A stretch of 64,000 nt of DNA from the NCBI RefSeq assembly GCF_028372415.1, contig NC_092875.1, forward strand, positions 50,406,771 to 50,470,770. Reading direction: 5' to 3'. Origin of the DNA: Notamacropus eugenii. Taxonomy: Eukaryota > Chordata > Mammalia > Diprotodontia > Macropodidae. The notes under the pieces are model-generated. The model worked only from the letters and a program-made list of their open reading frames with translations. It did no database searches and was not told the origin of the DNA. Shown here one piece after another: positions 35,012-47,699 of this stretch; the first letter of the stretch is position 1, and each line of letters starts with the position of its first letter. A program made the position numbers and the translations under genes.

Positions 35012-35713
35012 TTTCCCTCCAAGAACTTTCTTGTCCATTAATGGGTCAATGGGAGTTTAAGGGTAACTGATATTAACATAACTTCACAACAATATAACAG
35101 AGATAATACAAAGTAAACACATAAAAATATCTTCAGCATAAGCACCCAATCATTCCCCCCCTCAAATGAATGGGACCCCAAATCCCTTGAGATAAGGGGA
35201 GAATGTCTCTTCTTCTATAACTACTTCCTGCTGAGATTGAATGTAGAGCTCAAGAGGTCCCATTTTTAGCTGACATCTGGAGCTTGGTTGATGCCAAGTC
35301 TGTAGGGGACAAATCTATCAAACATGTTTAACAAACAAACAAAGGCCAAAAAGAATAAGGAGACAATAACCAGAAACAGGATAAATATAATGTCAGTTGT
35401 GTTTCTGGAATCCATGAAACCACTGGAACTGCACTAATTCCTATCTTTCTTACTTCAGGGTTTCCATATATAAGGGAGTTCTTTACCTCAGTATCTATTA
35501 ATGCCCTAGTTACAGTAGTTGATCCATTTTTCCAGTATATGATTAAACTGATATGGAGTCTGTAATCCTATCTTCTTTAATCTGAGCTGGGGCTTGGCCA
35601 ATTTCCTATTCTCCCTGCAGGTGTGACAAAATTGGATACAATGATTCAGGAGAATTTGTAGGGGCAGTCCTTACTTACCTATTCTGTCTAATATTAAGTC
35701 CCTTTTCCGGGTA

Positions 35714-35794
35714 CATCATATACATATACATATATGTATACGTATATATACATACTTATACATATATACGTATACATATATACATATACGTATA

Positions 35795-35832
<38 letters not shown>

Positions 35833-35850
35833 CATATATATACATATATT
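35714..35850. repeat. (TACATA/TATG/TG)n microsatellite
   Basis: Alternating pyrimidine-purine tract with a pure (TG)n-(TA)n core at about 35,796-35,832. The long frame read through it on the minus strand is a low-complexity artefact. Confidence 0.9.
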
Positions 35851-37201
35851 TCGTTAGTTCGAATGCTATCTATTCTTCTATAATCTGTCCCTGCTCTTAA
35901 TAAAGCACTAAACATTTCTTTCCTTGTTAGTCTACTCTGACATTGAATTCACTGGCTATTTGTTCTTCTTTCTTGAGGTAATTTATCTTTTTCCCATTCT
36001 CCTAAGTCACCTGTGAAATCTTATCCAGCACCTCCAAAAAATGGTGCCCTATTTCCCCAATTAGTAGAGTCAGAATTATGGGTTTATAAACAGTAGGAGC
36101 AGTTCCCCACTATTATATTTGTGTGAGTAACTGTTAAGGGAGTGCTATGATAAGTGTTGGCATCTATGATCTTTATTGCCATTTTCATTACCTCTTCCTT
36201 TAAATTTCTCATACAGTCTCTAAGTGAATACCAGGCCTATCTCCACTAGATCACACAGAGTCAGTGGGATACTGCTTACTGTATCCCTTGGCAGTTAAAA
36301 CTAACAATTACCTCTATTGTTACCTCCTTGAATATGGTAATCCCTAAAAACTTGTTGTAGAAAAAGAATTCTGACTAATACCTATGCATTTCATACAATC
36401 TATGTTATTTATCCATACTCCTACAACTCCTTTGTCACTGATTCTGATTATCGAAGATACTAATGATTCTCCCATATTTTGGTGAATCAACTTAAAATAT
36501 CAGTGACCTTTTGCTGAGTAAAATCCTCAGTTACTTCCTTACACACTGTATGGTCCTTTCTCTCCCACTTCCACCCCCCCCCCCCACTGGTGTCCTGCTT
36601 CCTGCATAGTATTAGACATGTGTCCATATTTCTAGAAGCCTCCTCACCTAAATTTGTTTCATTTTTCCTCCCTTCTATATGTCTGCACCCCAATCAGGCC
36701 CTGCAGATGCAAGTGTTGCATGAACCTTCTTTTTGTTCTTTTTTTTCTGAGCTAAACTCACAGCTGCCTTTTCTGTTACTATCTACTATTTTTTAGCTTG
36801 CTCTTCTAAAAGAAAGTTCAGACACTGTAGCATAGAAATCAGAAAGTCATGCAAATAAGTTAACTCCTTTTTCACCTGAACATTTTCCTCCAGTAATTTG
36901 TCTCTGCTTTTACATGTAACATGATAACTTGTTAGCAACAACCATCTTCTTTTACATAAGCCTGCCATTTCTTTCCCCAGTTCTATTTGTATTCCTTGCA
37001 AAAAATCTTTCTAAATCCCTGGGTTCTCTCTTCTGTAGTCTGGGTCCCCAGTTTTCATCAAGTCCTTTGCTTTTAGCCCATTCTCTCACTAGGAAGAAAT
37101 AAGGTAAATCCTACCATACTGAGATACCCATTTCCTGCCCTAGAGCCTTATTGCCTCCAAGTAGAGGTTTTATGTTTTTTGATCCCATCCTCCTCACCAT
37201 T

Positions 37202-37440
37202 TGTAGTACCAATGCTAAAACCATTGCAGCCTCTATGAATATGCATGCTTATTTCCAGGGTAAATTCTTGAAATTTAAACTTTCTTCCTCAAAGACAAAA
37301 CCAAGACATTTATTCAAACACTAGAAAGTCAAATCCATCATAGAAATGAAGAAATCTATCCACATTTTCAATGCAGGGAGCATGGCCATCCCCAGGCCTT
37401 CCCTCTGTCAGGCCTCCCCACAAACAAGCTCCCTTCTGCT
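37202..37440 (-). repeat. 5' LTR (partial) of the short LTR fossil
   Basis: Begins tgtagtaccaatgctaaaac and stays alignable with the left LTR until about 37,440. Confidence 0.6.
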
Positions 37441-37449
37441 CCACTCTCA

Positions 37450-39860
37450 GCATTAACATTACACTATATAAAGTGTATCCAACAAAATCAAAGTCAAGTG
37501 TATCATATTGGAAAACTTTTGTATACGGAGTTCATAAACAAGGAACTTGGTTAACTGAGAATTTGCAAATGATCTCTCGTGACTGGCTTTTAGGACAAAT
37601 TTAAAATTTAAGATAGGAGTCCTGGTAAAGTTCTGATTAATAAAAATTGCCATCTGATGTAAAAGCTTCTGGGACTATAATGAACTGTGTTCTGAGCTGA
37701 ATAACTCACCATCTGGGGGAAATGCCATTAGCTACTCAGAGAGAGTATTTGCATCTGGGAAAAAGCTGAAAAGACAATTCTAGCCTTGGCCTGGGATGGG
37801 AGCCTTCTGGTTCAGTTTCCCCATTGCATTCCTTTGAAAAGGAATGTTTCCCATCTGTCTATTCCTGAGTCTGGCTTCCACTGCATGTGGAAGGCTGTGA
37901 CACTTTATCTAATCAGGTCTTTGCTTTTCCCTTTTTATGGCAGGTTTCTGTAATCAAAGCAAGTAGTCAAGGAAAAATGTGAGCTTAATGCAAGTATTTG
38001 AAATCTTGCTGTTTTCAAACAACTGGGTGAATTGGTACTCTTGTATAGTCATGTGAAAGAATAAAATTCCTGGAATAACAACATTTTGAATGTAATGGGA
38101 ATAATTAGATAAAGGGAAAAGAAATAAAGATGCAGACACAATGTTGAATCATTATCTCACAGACTAAGGCATACATTTAAAGTTCCTATAATAAAGGTGT
38201 ATCTGTATGCAATAAGGTCCTTAAATGTTTCAAAATGATCTAAGAGTAATTGGGTATTGATACAATTGACTGAGGGAAGTATCTTGTGGAACATTTTTGC
38301 ATTGATGGAGAAGTTAAATGTTTATACTGTGTGTTCTGTAGTGCCCAAAGACCTAGAAGGTTTTATGGGGAGAAATGGGAAATTTGATTTTATATTGTTA
38401 TTTATTCAGTAACTAGAACAAGTGTAGAAATGCATGCAAGCAACTTGAGGCTCATTTTAAAGATGTTGCCTAACCAATGTGAGATTATAGTCATTATCTG
38501 AAACTGTTATTCAAAACTTTATGGGACTATTAACTGACTTATTCTGAATCAGATTCTAGGTATACGTGTCAAGAAATTCTTTTGAGCTACTGATCCATGA
38601 TGCCAGCAAACCTGTGTGGTGTATCTATGAGCTTCAGAGGGTGATCTCATGGGAATCTTGGAAGAACAACTATTCCACATGAATTGATAGGATTCTTCTG
38701 ACTCAATTTCCCCACTATGACACCTGGCTGACTTTAAGCCTGGCTCAATGCAGTTGACAATCTACACAACTTCTGCACAGAATTGACATGAATTTAGGGA
38801 AATGTTGTTCCTTTGCTTTAGCTATGTCCCTACTCTTTTACGGCAAATTTCTATAATCAAAAGTTTTGTAAGCATAATATCAAGTCTGTTAAATAATAAG
38901 ATTAGTATTGAATCATCTGAATTTACTATAGAAAGATATAAGTATAAGACTGAGTTGTTTGGCTTAGGATTTTAGCACAAACAATTGTATGTATTTCTGT
39001 ATTCTTTGTAATAGCATGGAGACAATTAGGTCAAGGGATTGTGAAATCAGTATATTATTATGCTACTTAGTTAATATCATACTTGTACGATTAGTTAATG
39101 TGAAAAGAAGAATGGCTTGTTGTATATCTTGTAAATGCTTTAAAAGAAGCACAACATGACTAGTAGTTGGAATTGTTTTATGACTTGATATGTACTATAT
39201 TAAAAGAGATTACTCAATGTATTTATGTATTGGAGACTGTTATTATTATTATTATTAATTCCTTAGAGGAATCTCATCCTCCTGAAGGGGAATTAATAAT
39301 GGATTGATGTAAAATATAGAACAACTGGGTTCTAATGTGAATTTCTTATACATGACAATTGACCAAGGTTCCAATTTTGATTTTATTAGAATGATAAAGG
39401 TATAAGCATTAAATGGTAATGTTAAATTGGGTCAAGATCAGTTTCGTAGGAGAATGGACATAAGAAAGCAGATTTCTACAAGAAGATGACAAAAAGATGC
39501 TGAGATGCTGTGCTGGAGATGGTTAGAACAAGTACCTAGACCAGAAAACTTCTTCGGATGATGTTCTCTGCTAGACAGCTGTATGAGATAAGACTTCTGA
39601 ATCTTTAAGGGACAATTGAGTGTTCATTATTGTTTTTTCTTTTGAGTCTCTTTATCTGTGTTTATTATGGGAACTGCCCCCTTTGATTTGTCAATGCATC
39701 CATCAAACTCTGCCCCTTCTCTTTCCCATATTTATTATGCCTTGTTAAAGGGGAGATAGATGAGGGGAAGAATTCATATGGGAAAGATAGTGACAGAGTA
39801 CTAATTAGATGTAAAAAAGATGCAGAAACAGAATTTGAATAAAAGAAAAGAGGAGGAATT
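37450..39860 (-). mobile_element. AT-rich LTR-element sequence, repeated motifs
   Basis: Low-GC and non-coding. On the minus strand a paired motif (agaaatttgcc, then ggggaaattgagtcag about 120 bases on) occurs at 38,845/38,710 and in a related form at 37,940/37,825, suggesting two LTR-like ends about 1 kb apart. At 39,836-39,856 a purine tract (aaaagaaaagaggaggaa) precedes a piece like the start of the LTR at 55,559-55,941, in the opposite direction. More than one element is probably merged here. Confidence 0.4.
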
Positions 39861-39899
39861 TGTGAGAAACAAAAGAAGGAATTCTGTTTCCACAGAATT

Positions 39900-40330
39900 C
39901 AAACTACACCCAGCTTTGAGTGATAACAGAATGTAAGTCAGAGGTGACTGGTACAGGTGACTGAGGATCCTCAAACACCAAACCAAAGATTTTCTATTTG
40001 ATTTTGGAGGTGATCTGGAGCCACTTGACTGGGATGGGAGCAAGGGGAATATTGCAGTGATCCAAATGTGAGGGGATGAGGGTCTGCATCAGGCTGTGGG
40101 CACCGTCAAAAAACAGAAAAGGAGGATATGTTAGAAATGTTACAAAAGTACAACCAACAGGTAACAGACTAGATATGGGACTAAGAGGGAGTGAGGAGTC
40201 TTGGTTGTGAACCTCAGTAACTGATGGTACCTTTCACAGCCAAAAGGAAGCTAGGAAGAAGAGAACATTTGGGGGAGGGGAAAAGAAAACATGTTAAGTT
40301 TTGCATATGTGGATTTAAGGACCTCCATCT
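39900..40330 (-). repeat. Unnamed interspersed repeat
   Basis: Shares gattttctatttgattttgg and gcagtgatccaaatgtgagg-type text with 63,870-64,000 and 20,740-20,830. Dispersed repeat of unknown class; strand is a guess. Confidence 0.45.
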
Positions 40331-40339
40331 TCCCTTTCA

Positions 40340-40595
40340 CTTCTTGTAGCTTGGGACCTCTAGTTTCCTTCAAGACTCATCTCAAGTCCTTCTTTTAAGG
40401 ACCTTCCAGATTCCTTCAGCTGTCAGTGCCACCCCCCAAATAATACATTAATTTTTTGTATATACTCTACACTTATTGATGAACTTGGAAATGTCAATTC
40501 TTTGTGGGCAGGAACTACCTCACTTTTGCATCTGTATCCACAGCTTCTACCACATAGGTGCTTAACAGATCCTTATTAGTTGATTGGCCAAAGGT
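40340..40595 (+). mobile_element. L2/CR1-type LINE 3' end
   Basis: Contains tttgtgggcaggaactacct, cttttgcatctgtatccaca and aggtgcttaacagatcctta, the conserved 3' end of mammalian L2-like elements (gcacatagtaggtgcttaat type). Confidence 0.75.
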
Positions 40596-40599
40596 TTTT

Positions 40600-41500
40600 G
40601 GTTTTTTGGTGGGAGAAAATAATTCCTCTGTAACTTTGAATAGCTAGATGAGGGTCCAAGCTCCGATGAAAATATTATGCCACCTTGTTGCAATATTGCA
40701 TCCCTGGAGAAAAGACAACTAAGGGACAGAATTACAGTCCACAAACATTTTGTTGTTGAGGAAAAATTAAACATCTGCACTAGGAGGTTATACAAAATTA
40801 GGACAAATTGAGGAAAGTTAAAGAGAAAATTTGACTTGATATATGGCAAAACAAGAGAGATAAAATGGAATTTCCTCATCCCTTTGCAATAAAGGAAAAT
40901 GGGATTGAATGGCCACTTGGTGGCAGGATTCTATAGAGAATGTGTGATTTAGGTCAAGGCTTTACTTACCACTACCTTTCTAGTCTAAGACTCAGAAATT
41001 GGTAGGATATGACATATAACATTGTACGGGTATGGAAGAGTCCATTTTGTTCAAAAGGAACAAAAGACTGAAGTCAGATCCACAAGCTCTTATTAATCAG
41101 TAAGCACCATGTGCCAAATTGGGGGTCGTCTTTTGACTGAGTCCAAGTTTTATGGAACAAATTCTTTTATTCATGGGATTTGTTCTGAGAAGTTTAGATT
41201 CAGTCAGACAGTTGCACTTGAGGACCTAGAGGGACACAGGAAGCCTTTAGGGCTCAGATTCCCCACCCCTGCCCTATGCTAAACACTGGGAATACAAATG
41301 TAAACCAAAAGCAAGGCTCTCCAGAATCATAAGAATCTAAGCAAGAGTAGAACCAAGATCCTCAGTGAGACACAGAAGTGAATAGTGATGGGAATATGCT
41401 ACAGATCATCTGAACAAAAGGAGAAGCTGCCTGCTAACCTTCCTAGCTTCCCATAACAGGTAGATTTCACCCAAATCAGCGATGGAAATGTTAACTTTTA
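40600..41500. other. No gene recognised
   Basis: Nothing clear on either strand. Two small pieces (attaatcagtaagcaccatg at 41,092 and gctaaacactgggaatacaa at 41,278) resemble the start of the repeat at 63,430, apparently split. Confidence 0.5.
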
Positions 41501-41504
41501 AAAG

Positions 41505-41635
41505 CAAGGGTTCTTAACCTTTTTATGTATGGCAGGCAGTCTTTGAATGCCTTCTCAGAATCACGTCTTAAACGCATAAAATAAAATATGAAAGATTACA
41601 AAGAAAACCAATTATGTTGAAATACCACTTTGTGT
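41505..41635 (+). repeat. Interspersed repeat, possibly DNA-transposon derived
   Basis: Text gggttcttaacctttttatg through gcataaaataaaatatgaaa and ccaattatgttgaaatacca is a widespread mammalian repeat in my memory. Class not certain. A (TG)n tract follows at 41,630-41,656. Confidence 0.4.
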
Positions 41636-41724
41636 GTATGTATGTGTGTGTGTGTAATCATGTTCAGAGACATCTGGTTATGATAAGATGCTTTAAAGAA
41701 AGAAGAAATAATCTGAATCTCATT

Positions 41725-43278
41725 ATCCAAAAGCGAACAAATATAAAATGGCAGAAATACTTAATATATCCTTTAAAAGTAATAACATAATAAAAATAGA
41801 GATTGATTCAGGGACCACAAGCTAAAAATGAAGGCCCAGATGTAGACTTAACAATGAAATCCTAAAAAATGAATGGGTCAAAGAACAAATGAGAGAAGCA
41901 ATACCTACATAAAATAAAATGACAACGATAAAACAGCATAACCAAATTTCTAGGATGCGGCTAAAGCAGTTCTCAAGGGGGAAACTCACATCCTTACAAA
42001 CACACATTACAAGAATAGAAAAAGGGAAGAATTAATGAGTGGACTATGCATTTATAAAAACTGGAAAGTAAACAAATAAGCAAAAACTAAAATAAGGACA
42101 AAAACGTAGATGTTGTAAATTAGAGGGGAAATAGATAAATTGGTAACAAAAAACACCATGGAAGCAAGAAATAAAATTAAAGGCTGGTTCCTCAAAAAGA
42201 TTAATAAAATTGATAAAGCCTTAGCTAATTTGACTAAAAAGAAGAGGGCATGAAATGAAGTCAATCAAACAGCAAGTAAGCGAGGTGGAATCCTAGCAAA
42301 AGTAGAAGAAATAAAAAAAGAAAGATTTCAACATATTATGCAAAAAAAGAAATACAGGAATACTTTCAAAAAATATAAAATACCCAAACAATCAGAAGAC
42401 CAGGTAGAGACGTTAAATAGCCCTACCTCAAAAAAGGAAATAGATCTAGCTATAAAGGAACTACTAAAGAAAAACTCCTGGACCTGATGGACTTGTAGAA
42501 GAATTCAATCTAACTTTTAAAGAATAATTAGTGCTCATATTTCACAAGTTATTCCAAAAATTTAGAATGAAAACACCCTGCCAGAATGCTTTTATGAGAC
42601 AAATATAGATCTATTATCAGAACCAGGGAAAACTAAAACAAAGGAAGAAAACCATAGGACATTATCACTAACAAGCATTAACTCAAAAATGTGAAACAAA
42701 ATCCATCAAACAGCCTACAACAATTTATCCAAGAAATCACTCACTATAACTAAGTGGGATTTATACCAGCAATGCAATGATCATTCAACATTAGGAAAAC
42801 ACTCAACATAATCATAATAAAAAATCAAAACATGTAAAATCCCATGATCATCTCAACAGATGCACAAAAAGTCTTTGACGCAATACAATACTTTTTTTAA
42901 ATGCTAAAAACCCTACAAAGTATAGGCATAGAGGAACCCATTTTTAATATCATAAAAACCTCTACTTAAAATGAAAAGCAAACATCATACACAATGTGGC
43001 TACACTAGAATCTTTTCCAACAAATATGAGAATCAAGCAAAGATACTCACTCTCCTCACTATTATTTGATAAACTTCTGGAAATGCTAACAACAACAATA
43101 AGACAGGGAAATAAGGAGGAAAATAAAGGAACAAAAACAGCTAAAGATGAAGTAAAACTATCTGTTTGCTGATGATATATGATGGTTTATTTGGACAGTC
43201 CTAGGGAATCAGCAATGATAGCAATTGAGACAATTAATAGTTTCAGCAAAGTTTCAGGTTGCAAAATAAATACTCAAG
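41725..43278 (+). mobile_element. L1 ORF2 fragment, left part
   Basis: Decayed ORF2: endonuclease-to-RT linker (KAWFLEKINKIDKALA-like, about 42,180-42,230), PGPDG-like (42,475), LTSINSKM (42,670), DHLNRCTKSL (42,850). It ends at a SKVSGCKINTQ motif (43,240-43,278), which in L1 precedes KSVAFLYTN. Many stops and frameshifts. Split by the HAL1 at 43,279. Confidence 0.8.
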
Positions 43279-46109
43279 GAAACTGAGGGGGCAGAGCCAA
43301 GATGGCAGAGTAGAAGGATGGACCTGCTCTAGCTCTATTCTCATAGCCCATAAAATACTTTTTAAAAATGACTCTAAAGAAATTCTAAAGCAGCAAAAGA
43401 CACAAATCGACAGAATTAAAGAGATTTCCAGCCCAAGACAGCCAGCAGGAAAAGTCTATCACATCAGGCTTGGAGTGGAGCACAGCCAGGTCTTGGTCAT
43501 GTGGCACAGCATGGACAGAGCAGGAGCAGGCTTCAGGGCACAGAATCACTGGCAGCAGCTGCGGGCCCCAGATTTCTCAACCCACAAATGCCAAAGACAG
43601 CTTCAAAGGTCAGTGAGAAAGCTCTTTCACCTGGGTAAGAAGGGAACAGTGTTCAACCCTAGCCCTGGCCCCAAGGCAGCAGAAGGCACTGAGGCAGCAG
43701 AGCCCTAGGCTTAAAGACCCTAGGGGAATAAAGTGGCAGATCTGAATCTCAGGCCTGAGTGGTGGTCCTGGGGTGAGAAAGAGCTCTGGCCTGGTGGAGC
43801 TGGTAGAGGCTCTGGAGAGGGAATTCTACTCACAGATCCTGAGCATAAAAGCTTGTGGTTGCTTCCAGATCAGAGTGCAGGCCAGGAGAGGAGTAAACTC
43901 CTCTCCCTTGATTTTGCTGCTTTGGAGGAACTGAGAACTTACAGGTCACTAGAGTATACTCTCCACTTGACAAAGGAGCCAAAAGTCAAGTAACTGACTG
44001 GAAAAATGCCCCAAAAAAGGGGAAAAATAAGACTATAGAAGGTTAATTTCTTGGTGAACAACTATTTTCTTCCATCCTTTCAGATGAGGAAGAACAAAGC
44101 ATACCACCAGAAGAAGACATAAAGGTTAAGACTTTTGTATCCAAAACCTCCAAAAAAAATATTTAATGGTCTCAGGCCATGGAAGAGCTGGAAAAGGATT
44201 TTGAAAATCTTGTAAAAGAGGTGGAGGAAATATAGGGAAGATAAATGAGAGCAATGCAAGAAAATCATGAAAAGTGAGTCAACAGCTTGCTAAAGGAGAT
44301 CCAAAAAAAATGTTGAAGAAAATAACACCTTTAAGAATAGACTAACTCAAATGGCAAAAGAGGTCCAAATAGCCAATGAGGAGAAGAATGTTTTAAAAAA
44401 CAGAATTAGCAAAATGGAAAAGGAGGTTCAAAAGTTCACTGAACAAAATTGTTCTTTAAAAATTAGAATGGAGTAGATGGGAGCTAATGACTTTATGAGA
44501 AACAAAGAAATTACAAAACAAAACCTAAAGAGTTAAAAAATAGAAAACAGTGTGAAATATCTCATTTAAAAAACAACTGACCTGGAAAATAGATCCAGTA
44601 GAAACCATTTAAAAAGTATGGGACTACTTGAAAGCCATGATCAAAACAAGAGCCTGGATATCATCTTTCATGAAATTATCAAGGAAAACTGTCTTGATAT
44701 TCTAGAACCAGAGGGTAAAATAAATATTGAAAGGATCCATCTATCACCTCATGAAAGAGATCCAAAAAGAAAAACACCAGGAATATAGTAGCAAAATTCC
44801 AGAGTTCCCAGGTCAAGGAGAAAATATTGCAAGCAGCCAGAAAGAAACAATTTGAGTAGTGTGGATATATAATCAGGACAACACAATATCTAGCAGCTTC
44901 TACGTTAAGAGATCTCAAGGCTTGGAATATGATATTCCATAAGTCAAAGGAACTAGAATTAAAACCAAGAATAACTTACCCAAAAAAACTGAGTATAATA
45001 CTTCAGAGGAAAAATTATCATTCCATGACATAGAGGACTTTCAAGCATTCTTGATGGAAAGATCAGAGTTGAATAGAAAATTTGACTTTCAAACACAAGA
45101 ATCAAGAGAAGTATGAAAAGATAAACAGGAAAGAGAAATCATATGGGACTTACTAAAGTTGAACTGTTTACATTCCTACATGGAAAGATGATATTTGTTA
45201 CTCTTGAAACTTTTCTCAGTATTTGGGTGGTTGGAGGGATTAAATACATATACAGACAGAAGGCAAAGGATGAGTTGAATAGGAAGGGATGATATCTAAA
45301 AAAATAAAATTAAGGTGTGAGAGAGGAATATATTGGGAGAAGAAAGGGAGAAATGAAATGGGACAAATTATGTCTCATAAAACAGGCAAGAAAAAGCTTT
45401 TTCAATGGAGGGGAAAAGGGGGAAGGTGAGAGGGAAAAAATGAAGCTTACTCTCATCACACTTGGCTTAAGGAGGGAATAAGGTACCCAATCAATTTGGT
45501 GTGATTGGGTATCTTACACTATAGGAAAGTAGAGGAGGCAGCAATAAGTTGGGTGTGGGGGGGATGTTAGAAGGGAGGGCAAATGAGAGGAGGGAGTAAT
45601 TAGAAGTAAACATTTTTGGGGAGTGACAAGGTCAAAAGAGAGAAGAGAATAAATGGGGAGCAGGATAGGATGGAGGGAAATATAGTTATTCTTTCACAAC
45701 ATGACCATTATGGAAGTCTTTTGTATACCTACACATGTATAGCTTATATTGAATTGCTTGCTTTCTCATTGGAGATGTGTGGGGAGGGAGGAAGGGAGAG
45801 AAGTTGGAACTCAAAGATTTAGGAATGAATGTTGAGAATTGTTTTTGCATGCAACTGGGAAATAAGAAATACAGGTAATGCAGTATAGAAATCTATCTTG
45901 CCCTACAAGAAAAGAGAGAAAATGGGGATAAGGGAAGGGAGGGATGTGATAGAAGGGAGAGCAGATTGGGGGAAGGGATAATCAGAATGCATGATGTCTT
46001 GGGGTGGGGGAAGGGAGAGATGGGGAGAAAATTTGGAACTCAAAATCCTGTAGAAATGAATGTTGAAAACTAAAAATAAATTAATTAATAAAAAAGAAGC
46101 AGAAACTGA
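43279..46109 (+). mobile_element. HAL1 element, fifth copy, full length, nested in L1
   Basis: The only plus-strand HAL1 here. 5' end gggggcagagccaagatggc (43,286), leader to about 44,000, ORF1 from about 44,006 (MPQKRGKIRL) through NRSSRNHLKSMGLLESHDQN (44,590-44,650) to about 45,180, then 0.9 kb 3' UTR ending in an A-rich tail (ataaattaattaataaaaaa, to 46,095). A short repeat (gaaactga, 43,279 and 46,102) marks the insertion. ORF1 carries several stops (for example at 44,030 and 44,165). L1 ORF2 resumes right after. Confidence 0.82.
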
Positions 46110-47690
46110 AAAAATAAATAAATTACTAAAAAATCAATAGCATTTCCATATTACAATAACAAAACACAAGAAGTAATAAGGAAATCCTTTTCCAAGTAAC
46201 TATAAAGTATACAGCATATCTGGTGATCAAAAGATTTGTATATGTCTATTTACAAAGTGTTCATCAATGAAGTTAAAAAAAAAACACAACTTAAACACCT
46301 CGAAGAATATTCAGTGCTCATGGCCAGACTGTGTCAATATATGCCAATAATAAAAGTGATACTACTACCAAAATTAATTTGCCCTTTAGTGCAATATCAA
46401 TCAAATTACCAATCTGATACTTTATACAACCTGATAAAATGACAGAATTCATTTGGAATAAAAATAATTTAAAATACCAAGGGAAATGATTAAAAGAAGT
46501 AGGAATGAAAGTACTTCTTGACCTCAAACTATATCACAAAGAAGCAGTCATAAAAGTCATCTGCTATTGGTTAAAGGATAGATCAGTGGAACAAACTAGA
46601 TAAGGGAGATTCAGAAATAGAATTCAATAATCCAGTGTTTGATAAAATGGAAAACAGGAATTACCTAGAAAAAAAGTGCCTAATTTGATTTTTAGAAAAC
46701 TGCTGGTAAAGCTACAAAATAATCTGACAGAAAATTAGGCTTAGTTGAACAGCTTACATCATATACCACAATAAATTCTAAATGCATGTAGGACCTTAAT
46801 ATTAAAGATCTTAATATACAATTAGAATAGAAACAGATCATATGCCTCTCTCACAGCTATGAGTAGAAGATGTATTCTTAACCACACAAAAAGAGATAGA
46901 GGCAATTGGAAAAGATGAGATAAATAACTTTGATGATTTGAAACTGAAAAGCTTCTGCATAGACAGCATTAATGCATCTAGCATTAGAAGGAAAATGATC
47001 AGATGAGAAAAAATCTTTTTATCAAGTTTCTTTGATAAGGGTTTGGAATACAAAATATACAAACTATCCTCATGTACATGTGTATATGTATGTGTGTATA
47101 TGCATATATACATATAGGACTAATGGAAGGAAGTAATATAGAACTAGATAAAGCAGGAGAGACAAAGGAACTAATAAAACTCTAAAGGGAAAGTTGTAAT
47201 AAACAAGGATAGAGGATCAGGAGTGAGAAGAGAGTCAGTGGGAACAGTTACCTTTAAAAAAAAAGATTAAAGTAGCCGCAGAAACTTAAGAGCATGTTTC
47301 TAGCAAAAGATAAAATTTGAAAGTGAAAGGCTTCTACATGCATAACAATAATGCACCTAGGATAAGAAGGGAAGAGGTCGAATGGGAAAAGAAATCTCAT
47401 AAAATTTCTCTGTTAATGATTTTCTATCTAAGATATATGGATATAGGTATTTATATATGTACATGTATGTGTATACTATATAGATATACATATGCATTTT
47501 ACATGCACACACATATACATACATACATACATATATGTGTATATATATGACTAACAGCCATTTCCCAATAGATAAATGGTCAAGGGATATGAACAAATAG
47601 CTCTAAAAGAAACTTGCAAAGTATTCACAACCACATAAAAATCTAAATCTCTAAATCATTAATAATAAGAGAATAAAAGAAACAAATAGA
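46110..47690 (+). mobile_element. L1 ORF2 fragment, right part
   Basis: Continues the L1 interrupted at 43,279: SFSK (46,190), YKVFINEVKKKTQLKH (46,245), then C-terminal domain text (ctatcctc, ataaatggtcaagggatatg at 47,570) equivalent to NNHFPIDKWSRDMN of L1 ORF2. Two similar blocks (46,955-47,110 and 47,325-47,560) suggest a local duplication. Microsatellites have grown at 47,075 and 47,440. Confidence 0.75.
47440..47552. repeat. (TATG/CATA)n simple repeat
   Basis: Degenerate tatatgtacatgtatgtgta and catacatacatacatatatg tracts. Open frames here on both strands are low complexity. Confidence 0.8.
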
Positions 47691-47699
47691 ATAGTTTTT

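Larger units (their letters stand above)
34544..37440 (-). mobile_element. Short LTR-retroelement fossil with two LTRs
   Basis: Left LTR 34,544-35,011 (468 bases, TG...CA) and a shorter right LTR 37,202-37,440 share long identical blocks (ccagggtaaattc, aaaaccaagacatttattca, gaaatctatccacatt). A purine-rich tract on the minus strand (cttggagggaaa) abuts the left LTR on its inside, so the element reads on the minus strand. The interior is only about 2.2 kb and no gag, pol or env is recognisable. Probably non-autonomous or heavily reduced. Confidence 0.65.

Noticed and set aside
35694-35915. Minus-strand frame of about 73 codons with Tyr-Ile-His repeats
   Set aside because: Translation of a (TACATA/TG)n microsatellite.
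47317-47596. Overlapping frames on both strands rich in Tyr, Ile, Cys
   Set aside because: They lie on a simple repeat within decayed L1 ORF2.
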